A stretch of DNA of 64,000 nucleotides from Allodiplogaster sudhausi (GCA_945643635.1 CALZFC010000109.1:801001-865000); one strand, 5' to 3'; positions 33,321 through 46,341 are shown, numbered from the stretch's first letter. The notes: a model not told the origin generated them from the sequence alone. Program-made: numbers and translations.

Positions 33321-34731
33321 AGGCGAAAAATGGGTATTTTACCAATGAAGTGTCCCATACGGAAGAGCCTCTAGTTGCCACTGGCAGGAATTTGGCTAGT
33401 TCTCTACCCTTCAAGTTTTCGGAAGGCTGTGATACTCCGATTTCAGTAGTGTTTCCCGTCGCACTCTCACCATAGAAAATAACGAGCGTAATCGAGTACC
33501 TCAACGAACTCAGCCCATCGCAATTCTGACAAAGAAGCGAGTGAGAGAGAGAGAGATAGAAAGTGAAATAGAGAGAGAGAGGGAGAGAGAGAAAGAGAGG
33601 GAGAGAGACAGCATGATCAGCTCCCTCATCTTCAGGCAGACAGCGAGGCGGAAGGGTGAGCGAAGCGTGCAATTGTTTCCCCAAGATATGGGAGAAGACA
33701 GCGAGAAGAATAACGTTCCTCTCATGCAATCATGTAAAAACAATGAATAAGGAAAAGACGGAACACTGATTCACCCCTGTCAACCGCTTTGACTGTTCAA
33801 ACTGGAATGGGTTTTGCAGAAATGCAGTTCTTGTTAGTCACCCATGCAAATCAGAGGGAACAATCCGCAGGCAGATAATGCAAGAGAACCCTTTTGAATG
33901 AAGGATGGTTGGAGTCAGACAAAGAAATGGTCATGCAAAGAGAGTAGTGGGCAGCTTGACGAACGCTTTCAACCTGTGCAGAAATTACAGAAGCCGTTGT
34001 CACTGAACGAGTTTGATTGGCAATCCATGAGGGTGTACCGTATTTTGGCTCACACTGCGAATTCGAAATCATTATGTTTCCTGATGAAGTCATTGAAAGG
34101 CCCACCCATGTAAAGTGTAATGTTAGACGGTCAATTCTTTGCAAGTAATAGCATTGACAGGTCGATAGAAGAACTTAGGCTCCGCCCAATCCAATCATTT
34201 AAACAGTGTGTCCTGGCATCAATTTTGATAACTGTCTCTCAAAACGCTTTTTTTGTGCGTCAAGAAGTGACCATTGTCAAATTCCCAAACTTTTCAAATT
34301 CATACTTCTTCCCATCATCATGACTTTCTCAAGATTTAATGCTCTCTTTTGCCAAACAAATTAATCTAACTGTGAAAGACATTTTATAGCTTGATTTCTA
34401 ATAGTGAATAAGAAATTTTTATGACATCGACTTAATAAATAGTTCAGGTTATTAATTTGTTCGTTATGCGCATGCATATATTTGCACTGTCAACGAAAAA
34501 GACGAGACTGTGTAACCATTTTGGTCACCTTCACTCCACCCGATCGGTCGCGCTCTCGGTGCTGCCTTCCAATGGCATCTTGCGAAATGGCGGTGGCGGC
34601 TCAGGAGAAGAAGTCAGCTCACTTTTCTTGGGTATGACGTAGAAACAAAATGTGGTGTTCATACATATACGGTGCTAAAAGCGACCGGCCGGCGATGAAA
34701 TGGTCTGGACACTACGCGTCCTAACGATAAG
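33321..34731. other. No assigned gene
   Basis: A (GA)n run at 33540-33610 and several short frames occur on both strands; none is recognised. A short + frame at 34570-34640 ending in a GTATGA donor-like site could be a 5' exon of the transporter downstream, but its phase does not fit. Confidence 0.4.
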
Positions 34732-35870
34732 CAGAGGTGGGAAAGGGCCCAAAATTTTTGGGCCAGCCCTGCCCTGAGGGCTCAAAGTCTCTGCCTTGCC
34801 AGCCCGGAAATTTCCGGGCCTTGTAATTTTGGGCTCGGTCCTGCCCTGCCCGGCCCGGCCCTTGGGCCCGTTTGAGCCCTACTTTCAAAATGCGGGTAAA
34901 AAATTCCGATGAGGTAAAAAATGCCGTGCAAAATTTTGTTCAGTTTAACAGTTCTACTTTATTAGCTCAATGATAAAGTTGAATTACAAAAGAAAATATC
35001 AGTGCGTTGCACGAAGAAGCGTAACAAAAGTGAGAGTCAGTATTGCATTCATTAACCAGCATTAAGAGTTTGATCGAACTTCAGCAAAGAACGGATCACG
35101 GAGAATTGGTGGGCCCGATAGAATGCGTGCCCATTTCAATTTCAGAAATGTCGAATCGGCACCGAATGTAACGCCTGTTCTTATTTACTGACATATAATT
35201 AGAGTACGGTATTACTCACGGGAAGATTTTTTTTAGTACACTTTTAAGTAACGAACTGTGAGATTCCTTAAGGATTTTCCGTTCGAGAGTTCCGAATATT
35301 CATGTTTGGCCTAACATGGCCGTGTTGACCTCCCGAACTAGTACTTTTTTGCGGCACACGATACAGTGCAAAGAGGGTGGGCGCTAATACATTGCCTGAT
35401 ACCCCGTGCGGATTACAAGCGAGGAGAAGACAGTGTCAGCACCAATAGTCTCTCTTTTCTCTGGAACAAGATTTCTGAGATCTGAGAATGATCTCTCAGC
35501 TGAAGCTGTGGATGCGGGAATGGAGAACAACTGGAAAAAAACATCATATAAAAGAATAAAAGAGAACCACATCAGAGCATACTTTTTGCCTCGCATTTTC
35601 GAAACTCGGGTTTTGAATATTACAGTTGACTTAAAATGAAGTTCAATTCGGTTTTGAATATTACAGTTGACTTAAAATGAAGTTCAATGAAGTTCAAATG
35701 TTTGGCATTGTTGGTGCTGGACAGGTCCGAAACTTCCATCATTATTTCTATAGGGCCCAATCGGGCTTACGGGCCGCCCCAACTTTTCTGGAGCCCTGCC
35801 CGGCCCGGCCCGGAGCCTTGGGAAATTGGGCCGGGCAGGGCCGGGCCGGGCCGGCCCATTCCCACCTCTG
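34732..35870 (-). mobile_element. hAT-family DNA transposon, truncated
   Basis: Ends are CAGAGGTGGGAA at 34732 and the complementary TTCCCACCTCTG-type end at 35870, followed inward by GC-rich GGGCCGGGC words. On minus, 35384-35596 reads FSIPASTASAERSFSDLRNL, the signature of the hAT C-terminal dimerisation domain. Most of the transposase is gone. Flanking GTCCTAAC (left) and GTCCTAAG (right) may be an 8-bp target duplication, but the left one lies 6 nt outside the end. Confidence 0.82.
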
Positions 35871-36195
35871 GTCCTAAGGCACCGCATTTTGTCCCAAGTA
35901 GTTTGAGAAGCATCTGTTTTACCAATGTGTGGACAAATTTCGTGATTTCCGTGAATTCCACTAATCAACGTTCATTCCGAAAAATAGTAGCATAGTTTTA
36001 AAATGTACTTCAAAAATCTCACGTTTTCAAGACCGATTAATAGTAATAATTTTCCTTGGCATCATTTGCACCAGAAGAATATAAGGACTGGCGGCAGCTA
36101 AAAAAATAGCTCCGAATACCTACATACATACATTTCCTTTTTTGCCTTTCTACCGTATTTTCTGTATTAGTGCCCCTGGGGTACAATTTATCAAT

Positions 36196-36484
36196 AGCCC
36201 TCCGAGAGGGGGGCATTATTAGGGGGGGAGGGGTTCTACTAGAGGGAGGAGTACTATTTTCAAAAGTTTGATAACAACATTTTATTCACAAAAACGAAGA
36301 ATTATAGCTCTAGTTCAATGGAATCATCACTGGAATATCAGTTTTACCGTAGATTTGAATGAATTTGCAATCAGTTCATTATGGAGAGCTTTCCATACCT
36401 CAAGTATAGATGTAAGGTACGTCTCTATTAGACAATTAGGGGGGCACTATTGAAGGGGGGGGGGTTCTAATATACTATTTTCAG
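36196..36484. repeat. Paired G-run repeats upstream of the transporter exon
   Basis: Two related segments, about 36206-36265 and 36437-36484, share GGGGGGCAYTATT, then a G run, GGTTCTA and TACTATTTTCA. The second ends in the TTTTCAG acceptor of the first recognised transporter exon. They may be the two ends of a small element. Confidence 0.55.
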
Positions 36485-38726
36485 GAAAGATCCTGCAGAG
36501 CAGCGGCAAGTGACCATCCGTGATTATTGCGGATTTGCAATTCTCGTCTCGCTAAATCAACTTAATTACATGGATCGATTCACTGTTTCTGGTTATTTTG
36601 CTTATGCTTTTTTCTGAAATTTTGAGCATACGGTGAAAGTTGTCGGAACAGGCGCAAAAGTGCAGAAATGTAAGTTTAAAAAATTAGGGCTGTGCTAGTA
36701 ATTTTCTGTTAAAATTAGTAAACTTTCAGGAGTGCTTACACAGATCCAAGATTATTTCTCAATCAAAAACGCGGAAAGTGGCCTCCTCAAAGCTGTCTTC
36801 ATTGCCCTTTTCGCTGTCTGTTCGCCAATCTTTGGCTTTTTTGGCGATCGGTCAGCAATTTTTACATTCTAGACGTTAAATTAATGAGAATTCCAAATGT
36901 GGCGTTCACAGTTTTCGTATGACCACTAATTATCGAACAAAAATTGCAACAATATAAAGTTCTTATTGCTATTTGTGATATCCCTACTAAAATTCGAGTA
37001 ACTTTTCTCGGTTTACAAACTGTTGTGCTACCCGGGCCGGAAGCCAATTAGACGGCATTTACAGTCGCGAAGAAAAGATCCCTCTGAACTCCCGAAAAGC
37101 AAAGGAAACAAATGTTGAGTTCTGGGCTTGCAGCTTCAATCGGAAGTGGATCATAGTAGAGGGCACCTCCATTTCGGTGGCCGCAGTTGGTGCCTCGTCT
37201 TTCGTGCCAAAGAACGTTGGTTTTTTGTTTACACAGTCTCTTTCGTTCATCATCCGCGTTCTAGTCATTCTCATGCGTATCTATCTCTTTTCTTTCTTCA
37301 CTCACACCTTCAGTTATTCTCTCCAGTTCTTCTGGCTCTTCGCTGTTCTCCGTGGCGTCGCAGGAGTGGGGCAGGCGGCCTTCGCCGTGATCTGCCCTTC
37401 AATGATTGCCGATATGTTTCCTGCCCAGATCCGGCCGAAGATGCTCATGATATTCTACCTAACAATTCCATTTGGATGGTTAGCAATGCAAAACGTCTGT
37501 GTTTAGTTCTATGTTTGCCAATTTCGCTTCATCTTTCATGGCGGTCCACGGAATATATTAACACTTTGGCATTCAGTGGCCTCGGCTTCATCGCCGGTGC
37601 TGGAATGCGTTGAACGACTGGCGTTGGGGCGTGCGAATCACAGCAATTTTTGGTTGGCCCCTTTTTGACGTTTAGAAAAATATGAAGGAAGAAAATTTTT
37701 AAAATGTACTTTAAAATTCTCACTTTTTCGTGTGAAAATAACTTATTGATGAGAAGAATTATCTGTTCTCGTCAGGCGTTGTCTGCCTTCTTCTGCTGAT
37801 GATGTTCGTGGAAGAGCATCCACGAGGTCGAATGGATATCGAAGATGACGAGGCGGTAAAAGGAGAGCGCGGCAGCTACGCGGAAGATGTGAAAGCGCTG
37901 CTCAAGAAGTCGGTGACTCTAATACTATTCGAGCTTACTTTGTCATTAATCTTATTCAGAAACAGAAGAAGTTGTAACTAACAAAACTCGTCTATATAAG
38001 TAAAAAAAAACAACATCACCTGTTCAGTGCAACGTTTTGACATCGACCATCGGATACACTGCAGGCGTATTCGTCATCTTCACTCTTTCTTGGTCTGTTT
38101 CTTCGTTGACAATGCCAATCCTTATTGTCATTCTGTTGCTTTGTATGGAGACGTCATAATGTCATTTCGTAATGGGTCATCATCTCTGCAGGTTGGTACC
38201 AACGGTTTTTGAACACGCCTTTGCCGCTCGGAAAAACTTGAACGTCACGAGCGAATTATCTTCTGATGATAAGAGCCAGTACGTCATTTTCGTCTTATTT
38301 CAGTACTATTCGCTTCATTCCGCTAGAAAGTTCGCGAAATAAGATGAATTTAGCGTGGCGATCACATTCGGCATCATAACATGCGTGGCTGGCTTCCTCG
38401 GCGTTGCCATTGGAACCTCTGGATCGGCGGTTCGTTTTCTAACTAGATTTCCATGTTAGCTTGACATGATCAAATTTCTTGTAAATTTGTCATCAATCTA
38501 GCTATCAACTATATCAATTTAGCTGTTCACTCGCACCAATTGATTACTTGTTAGTAGAAATAAATGACTTTTTCTTCTGAAGATGATGAAGAAGGGCAGT
38601 TGGTGTTGCCGTTCGCTCCAGACGCAGAGATCGGATGCGATTATGTGTGCCCTAGGGTTTCTGATCGCCTTGCCCACCCTCATCATCTACTTCCAGCTCA
38701 TTGACCACGATCAGACACTTGCATAT
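36485..38726 (+). CDS. Spinster-like major facilitator transporter, frameshifted and incomplete
   Basis: Exons on +: 36485-36591 (LNYMDRFTVS), 36730-36850 (LTQIQDYFSI, then FGFFGDR), 37134-37215 (FNRKWIIVEG), 37327-37478 (RGVAGVGQAAFAVICPSMI), 37577-37652, 37776-37912 (FVEEHPRGR), 38028-38092, 38192-38278, 38354-38429 and 38583-38726. Helices 1 to about 10 and the family motifs NYMDRF, GDR and R-G-V-x-G-V-G follow the Spinster (Spns) order; these proteins move lysolipids or sphingolipids across membranes. All junctions are in phase except exon 37577-37652, which is one base short of keeping its two recognisable halves (GLGFIAGAG and LNDWRWGVRIT) in one frame. The first exon and helices 11-12 were not found. 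It is either a young pseudogene or carries an assembly error. Confidence 0.82.
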
Positions 38727-39471
38727 GTCAGTGAACACAATCATTCATTCTTAAAGGAACCGAACACGGAATAATGGTACAGTAACCAAAAAGCCACGAT
38801 TCAAATCTGCGGCAAAAATATTTGGCCGCCCCGTTTTCTATTTTCCGGCACCCATAATTTTGATGCACTCAGAGCACCAAGACATTTTGACCACACTAAA
38901 ATCAGCGTGCAGTTTTATTTCCCCGCTTGTCATCGTGTAATGTTTATCGTTTTACGTTGTTTTTGCTTTTAGTTTTGATTATTAGCATGGAAATTAAGTT
39001 TTATCTCTTCAGTAGCCGCTTATCCAGCTACTCCGCCATTGTTGGATCTGCTGGACCGAACACGTGAGCTCTATTTAGATGCGTGGTTATGTTTGTTGAG
39101 TTTCGGTTTATTTTTTAATTGAGTCATTTAGTTTTGTATTCCTCGATTTGAACTTGTGGGCGGTTTGTTGAGGTCCAGCTGGCGTCCAGGAGATGGGTCG
39201 TTCCCTGCAAAGCCATCCAAGCGACAGATGTGAGGCTTGCAATATTTGTTTTTTTTTTTGTTTTTTTTTTTTTTTTTTAATATTTTTTTTTTATATATTG
39301 ATTACTCATGGATTAAATAACGAATGTGAATTATTTTATACTCCAACTCGAAATATCGATAATTTATAGCAATAAATTCGCAATAAAGGGTATTAAAAAT
39401 CAAAATTCATCGCTGAAATAGTCTTCTTCATCGATCATCTTCAGCGCGCGGCCTATGCCGTCATCTGGGTG

Positions 39472-42133
39472 CTAAATCTCGACATCGCTGCTTTCCGCGC
39501 CCTCTTCGTCGAAGTCACTCTTTGCGAACGCTGGTGCAGCAGGCATGGCACGACGAATGCGGTATGTTTCCGCCATAACATCTTTTCTAAATTTTATTAC
39601 GATTGCAATTTAACGTATGCTTTTTTACTCCCGGCATATACCTGTATTGATTGCTCGCTCTTGAGTAGACAGCGCGATCCCTATACTCCTTTGTTGTCTT
39701 GTTGAAGATTTGCTTCTTTCCGCATTGAGAAATCATGCCTTCCTCAATCTCCCGCTTCCTTTCGTTCCACGCCATAACGGCCATCATCATGCGAAGATTC
39801 GTGCCCTCCTCAGAGAAGTAGTGATCCTTAGGCAGAGAAAGCGTGAAATGCTTCTACCTGAAACTTGCATATCTTTTTTCCATTTCATGAAAAGCACTAA
39901 AATTTTTAAAACTTTCCTCAGATGTAGTCAGAAATGGGGAACACTTGGCGACGTCATCCGCCTGGCTGAGGAAGTATTCATGTAGCCATTTCCGTGCCTT
40001 TTCGGTCAATCCACTGGCGTGTGGTGCGCTTGCGGGTAGTGGACCATGTGAACAGCCAGTAACCGTGGGAAAGGTTTCGCTCTGGAATATCTTATTTTGC
40101 CTTATTTAGCGCTTTGGCATTATTTCTTGGTAGTTTTATACCTGTGGCCAGTCATGTATTCCATCGACATGATTCAGTGTAGATAGGAAAAGCTGACGCG
40201 CTAGCTGTCCTTCCCCATTCGATACGGTGATCGCGTGCCATGTATGATTGATCAGACTTCTTGTCCACTTTCGTAGCGTTTCAAAGGCTCTTGTCTTAGT
40301 CTTCTAAAACAATATGTTATCTTCTTTTTTTAAACAGATTTTGTGACTTACATTCATAAGTGTCAGAGTAAGGTTCTTTGTAAGGTGCCAAGAGTCGTGG
40401 AGATGTGTGACATTGTAGGGGCGAAGTGCAGCAGCCACGGATCTGCTTCGGTCGGTCGTGATCGACTCTATCGGGCACTCTTCCGGGTCGCCAAGTTCGG
40501 CAAGAAGGCTGGTGATCGCCTTCTTCATCCCGTGCGGCTCCATTCGAGTGGAGATATTGTCTGGTTTGATTATTTTATAATACATTTCTTTTTTAATATT
40601 ATAATTTCATGATTTTTAAACTAATTTTTTTTAATGATTTTTTTTAAGTCACCTGTTTCCTTCTTGTGAGTGATACTGTAGGATATTATGACGTTGTAGG
40701 GTATGGCCATGAGTTCATATCTGCATATCATAGCGCTGTATCCCCTTGAGTCGTACTTCTCCTAGATCCATTCCCATCGCCGCTTAGGTTTAGACGTTTT
40801 CCCTATAACAAAATTGCGAGTAGTACTCTATTCAATTTGCATACCTGTGAGATGTCGTCACGAATCCTAGACAACCAATAATCGCGATCCCGGCGAAAGA
40901 CGTTTTCAATTGCGGGAGTACAATAATGACGACGAATATTGTGGAATGTAACTTTCTGAATGAAGACCACGACAATAGTCTCCATAGTAGGTGCAATGGC
41001 CTGAAATGTTTATTATCATTTGGTATTATCCTTTTTACCTCACTCCGTGTCCGTAGGTAGTTGTAGTAATAGCTGAGACCAAGTCCAGTGACACTTCGCG
41101 CAGCTTCTCCTTTGAAGAGTTGCCCGCTGTAGGTATCTTCTTACTGCTAGCCCATGATCTCTTGTGTGGGCTGTTGATAGCGCACTCAGAAGTGACGTGT
41201 AGAACGGCCCCTTCGACCCGGATAGAAACCTAAGAGTTCTGTAGATAAAAATAATTACATTGAAAGTTATAACCTACCTGACATACGTTTTCACGGCCAC
41301 ATTTGATGCAGTCACGGAATAGCTCCACTAATAGTTCAATGTCCACGAGTGCATACTTGGAGATAACATTATTCCAATTGCAGGATGGTTCAACTGGAGG
41401 CGCATATGACGACTCCTCTTCCTGAACAGTGTGGTTAGAGAGTAATTGAACTCACCGAATGACAGGTTGGATATCCTTCTATCTAACTAACTTCTGTATC
41501 CAAGCTAGACTCTCCTCTGTACAAGGGCGTCAGTTTGGGGGGATTTGGAGTGGGCATGAAATTGAAGGTAGTTCCTTTTGACAATGTGTGTCTGCCATCG
41601 AAATCTCTTGATAGGGTTGGCATTGAGGGACTCGGGAGAGGTGCGAGTGGAGGAGCTGAGGCTGGAGGAGAGGGATGTGCTGCTCCAGATGCGCTTGCGC
41701 CAAGAAGTGGAAGACGAAGAGGAGGCAGGAATCTCGGAGGAAGCAGGCGAGAAGGCGGCTGACGTGGAGGGTAGGGCTGACCGCCTGGTTGACTCCCCTT
41801 ACTCGAGCCGTTGGTCCCTTTGTAAATGTTCAAATTTTGTTTTTTTTTATCAGCCACTGTATACCGGTACTTCGGGTAATCCCGGTGTACAGTGGCTTTA
41901 GATCGAGTACGAATGATGATAAAAAGTGAATATCTTACTTGCATCCTCATGACAGCCGAAGGAAGGGGCAGAACATCTTTTAGAAGTAGCACTTTGTTCG
42001 TTGAAGTCTCGTAGAACGAGTTGGGAGGAAAGTGGGTCTTGCAAAGGCGGGGGTCTTCGTAGAGGGACAGGTTGTGCCGGAGAGCAGCTTCTTCGTGGAT
42101 ATCACCGTTGGAAATGGTTGGTAAGGTTACCAT
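39472..42133 (-). CDS. Intron-containing transposase-like protein
   Basis: Exons on minus: 42133-41939, about 41817-41492 (Pro-rich), 41421-41278, 41229-41044, 41000-40845, 40761-40653, 40560-40352, 40303-40142, about 40081-39913, about 39826-39642 and 39586-39472 (TAG). Order of motifs: CIKCGRENVC; SECAINSPHKRSW; FHNIRRHYCTPAIENVF; KYDSRGYSAMICRYELM; ITTDRSRSV then LHDSWHLTKNL; LINHTWH; CSHGPL; an acidic tail. This is the layout of a large family of animal transposase-like proteins with a TTDRx-DxWHxxK core. I cannot name the superfamily with certainty. Phases agree from 41421 to 40142 and at the last join; the 39.9-39.8 kb join and the start of the Pro-rich exon are unresolved. It faces the transporter gene tail to tail. 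Confidence 0.72.
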
Positions 42134-42235
42134 AAAGCAATAATTTGCGCTTATTCACTTATTAGAAGAGTACTTCATAAATAATCTGTATTTTACGATA
42201 TAAAAATGTTCTACTATAGGCTTTTGGCATTTGAG

Positions 42236-43037
42236 ATGATAACATCGAGTACGGTTCTACCCTCGAGCTCCACGAGTACATCGAGGATACGGTAATTTTC
42301 TCTTTTTTATTATTTGGCTGGATTATCGAGAGTGAGAGAAAGAGAGAGAGAGAGACTTTTTTTATTTTACGAGCGTAACTTATTTATTTTATTTAAAGAA
42401 TTAATTTTCTTAATTAGGGGTAAGATTATAATTTTTTTAGAAAGAAAAATTATTTTATTGACCGGGTAGTCAATATTGCCGACTGAAGGTGAATTACTTT
42501 GTCACATTGCAGGGTAGATACACTTCCATCGAGGCGGGCAAGAAGCTCTTCGCGAAATTTTTGGAACATGAGAAGAAGGGAGGTCAAAATAAGTTCGACG
42601 AGATGGTGGCTGCGTTACGAGCGGCGAGTAGAAAGAGCGAGAGAGAGAGCAAGAGAGAGAGAAAGAGAGAGAGAGAGAGAAAGAGGAGAGAGCGATTAGG
42701 GAGAGAGGGAGAGAGGGAGAGAGAGAGAGAGAGAAAGAGGAGAGAGCGATTAGGGAGAGAGGGAGAGAGAGAGAGAGAGAAAGAGGAGAGAGCGATTAGG
42801 GAGAGAGGGAGAGAGAGTAGAGAGATAGAGAGAAACTGTCATGCCTAATTCTTCAGCCCTTCCTGCTTTCAACGCCACGCCCACTACGGATGCCACGCCC
42901 ACTACGGATACCACGCCCACTACGGAGGCCACGATCACTACAGAGGCCACGCCCACTACGGAGGCTAAGCCCACTACGGAGGCCACGCCCATGTCAATTT
43001 GGGTTGGCAAGTTTCCGTCTCAGCCACGCTCCGCAAG
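42236..43037 (+). CDS. Unidentified + gene with Thr-rich 18-bp repeat
   Basis: Three exons agree in phase: 42236-42291 (NIEYGSTLELHEYIEDT), 42513-42627 (GRYTSIEAGKKLFAKFLEH...) and 42857-43037. The last encodes a run of T-P-T-T-E-A units from an 18-bp tandem repeat (42883-42990), then SIWVGKFPSQPRSA. The first two exons look helical and charged; the third resembles a mucin-like linker. A (GA)n tract fills the intron at 42640-42835. A further exon-like stretch at 43621-43770 (EIVEEHEGSSDDETHIEF) does not fit in phase. Start and end are unknown; I do not recognise the protein. Confidence 0.5.
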
Positions 43038-43349
43038 GTACACATTATTTAATTTATACAATGAACGGATAAATGCGTCAACATTTTTAGGGCATTGAGA
43101 ACACGAACAAGTTGTCAGGAAATATTCTAAATTAAAATATGTACAATGGTTATATCCGACTCTGCAAGAGGAGAGCTGGCATTAAAGGAGGTATCCGGGA
43201 AAAAAACTTCCTTTACTTACTCAAGTGATCAAGTTTAGGCCTGGAAGAATGATTGGAGGTGAGATAGCTTTATGAAAATCATATATTTATTTTACTTTGG
43301 ATACTGAAATGGGATACATCATTAGAGAAAATTCAATTAATATTCTCAA

Positions 43350-44539
43350 GTTTGCAACACACACTCTCTCCCACTATCTTTCGCTCTCTTTCTTTAACTC
43401 TCTCTTTCCTCTTTCGCTCACTCTCAGTCTCTCAATCTCACTTTTGTTTCTCTTACTCGCCTTCTCTCTCCTCTCCTTTCTCTCTCTCCCCTATCTCTCT
43501 CTCCCTCCCTCTCTGTCTTCCCTCTCTCTATATTTCTCCCCTCTCTCTCACCAGTCTCTCCCTCTCACTCTCTCTCTCTGTACTCTCTCTCTCTCTATCT
43601 CCCCTTTCTCTCTGTTCCAGGTCGTCGCTGGCCACTCCGGCACGAGGGAGACTCTTCGGGTGGCCCATCCAGTCATGTGCGTGTCGATCTGCGTGTGTTA
43701 CGCGAGATTGTCGAGGAGCACGAGGGGAGCAGCGACGACGAGACGCACATCGAGTTCTCTGCATTCCCGGTAGAGTACAGGCCTGCTTAGTAACTCTCCC
43801 CACTTTCTCTCTATCTGTATATTTCTCTCTTTCTCTCCCTCTCTCTTTCTCTTTCTTCCATTCTCCCTCTCTCTCCCCACTCTTTCTCTTTCTCTCTTTA
43901 TCTCTCTTTGTTTCTCTCTCTTCCGCTTTCTTTCTCTCTCTCTCCTTCTCCCTCTCACTCTCCCTCTCTTTCTCTCTCTTCCTCTCTATACCTCTCTCTC
44001 CCCTCTCTCTCTTTTTCTCTCTTTCTCTCTCATTCGCTCACTCTCTCTTTCTGTATCTTTCTTCCTCTCGTTCTCTCTCTCTCTCTTTCGTCTCTCTCTC
44101 TCTCTCACTCTCTCTGTCTCTCTCTCTCTCTGTACATTCTGTTCATTTTGAGGAATAGTATATATTATTGTGTTCCAATTATTGTCTTTTAAGCAGAGTT
44201 CTTTTAAGAATATTGATGAACAAAAAAAAGAGAACTGTATACTATCCACTGTCCATTTCTTTGATTTGTCTTCTTTACACAACCCTCAGAGCATTTTTGT
44301 GACTTTCAAGCGTTTTTTTAATATTCACTTTGATACTGACTCTGTTCCTGATTCTCCTAGATCCATTCCTCGATATCCTTCATTTGTCTTTTTGCCAACG
44401 CATCAGCCGCCTCAAATTTTACCAGATACTCCTAGTTTTCGAACGAATAAGTCTTTGATCCCTACTCCTTCTTCCGACACAAGCTTTTATTTTCGGAGCA
44501 TTTTTTTTATCGAACCAAACTGAATAATTATAACTATTG

Positions 44540-44591
<52 letters not shown>

Positions 44592-44986
44592 CAAGATATG
44601 GCCGAATTTATCATAATGTAAATGTATTCATCTTCTAAATCTCTTGAGTTATAAATTCTTTAAAGTTATCCTTCGGATGTAATTCACCATAATTCTCGTC
44701 ATTCAACGAAATATTTTGTGTTCGTAATTGGTATTAATAATTTATTACTTCCCATGATAATAAAATGATATCTACGATGCATTTGATAAATGAACATAAC
44801 AGAAAGTGGCAACATCAAAGCTAACAAAGAAGCACATGCCTTGCTCCTTGCACTCGCTCTACCGTATATATCTCACTCTCTCCTTGTCAATTTCGCTTCC
44901 CCTCTCTGTCTTTCGATCTGTCTCCCTGTCTCGTACCCCCCATCTCCCTTTTGTCTCAATCTTTCACTTTCTTACCCTCTCTCTCG

Positions 44987-45027
<41 letters not shown>

Positions 45028-46341
45028 ACTACTTTTCTCTTCATCTCTTTTATGTCTCTCCCTTTCTCTATTTCAGCCTCTCTGCTTTCTCTCATCTCGC
45101 TTTCACTCACCTATCGCTTTTTCTCTCTTTACTATTCTTTGTGCAATTTATTTGAAATCAACTATAAACGACATTAACTTATAAATAAAATACTAACACT
45201 CCTGTAGGAGGCAAAAAGTGAGGTGTCAAGTTGGTGCGATTGATCGACCAGCATTGCAGATAACCCAAGTGCTCCAAACCATCACAACAATTCCCTTTAG
45301 AATTCGCTTATACTGCCATCTTCCGATAAGCATAATAACATTTGAACATTGGATATTTTTCCTCGCTGAAAATACAATTATTTTCGTGGCCTTTTGACAT
45401 GTTAAACCGTCTCTATTTCCCGACAAATGCAATATGGATTAAATTCAATCACTCGTCACGTTTGTTTAGCACTGCGAATGTTTTGCTTAACGGTTAAGAA
45501 TAAGAAGATTTTGTCTGTTTATCACTATTTCTTTTTTTGATAATTCCTCTTTATTCTCTATCCTGAAACCGTTGAAAAATCTTTTTTTTGGATAGATTAG
45601 CAGTACTCTGTCACATATGTATGTACATATATTTTCTCCTGTCACGTTACACCTCTCTGCCAGTGTTGTCAGATCTCTAAATCAAAGTAGAGATAAATAT
45701 GTAATTGAATATAACTTCAATATTTTGGCATGGGGAATGAAAATTGGGTGCAAGCCCTGAATGTTTTCTTTTCTTTTCTTAGACGTCTCTTGAAAAATAG
45801 AACAAAGAAAGACACAACATGAAACTGTGTTGTTTGGACAGATGAGCTCGCAGGGCGTGCATCAATGCTTCTCAACAACAATTACTACAGATTTCGATAA
45901 ACATTTCTACTCCGCATGGCACAACCACACATGAAGGCCAATTGTGCATTATAAGCGCCATTTCAGGTGATCCGTTTTGCATGAATTTTTTTAGGCAAGA
46001 GAAGGTATAAAAGCATTTAGCAAAATAACCTTGAAACATCATGGAAGAAGTACCGACTATAGTATACGTATTCTCTGCGCATCTTCTTCACATCGGATTA
46101 TGTTGCAATGCTGGCCACAGTACTATTCGTTCTCTTCTGATATTTGTGTTTGCCATCAAGAAGAATGCATATGGAATTGCTTGGAAATGCTGACAATTTC
46201 TATATTCGGTATCATTATCTTTTGCTCTCTCTCTCTCTCCCTCTCTCTCTCTCTCTATCCTTCTCACTCTCTCTTTCTCCCACCCTCTTTTTCTCATCCG
46301 ATCTCTATCTCTCCTCCTTTTGCACCTTCGAACTCTGCCAG
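43350..46341. other. (CT)n-dominated region, no assembled gene
   Basis: Long pyrimidine tracts at 43365-43615, 43800-44135, 44545-44590 and 44875-45125 are separated by AT-rich spacers. The Ser/Leu-rich frames are repeat translations. A 117-codon frame at 44170-44523 with Pro/Ser-rich content is not recognised. 45190-46200 shows nothing assignable. Confidence 0.6.

Noticed and set aside
33851..34144. Cys-containing minus frame as another C6 domain
   Set aside because: Cysteine spacing does not fit CxxC and C-x-G-x-W, and there are no matching splice phases.
43297..44158. Long Ser/Leu-rich frames (also at 44790, 51428, 53206, 55583, 59140 and similar sites)
   Set aside because: They are translations of (CT)n tracts in all frames, with no domain, plausible start context or conserved composition.
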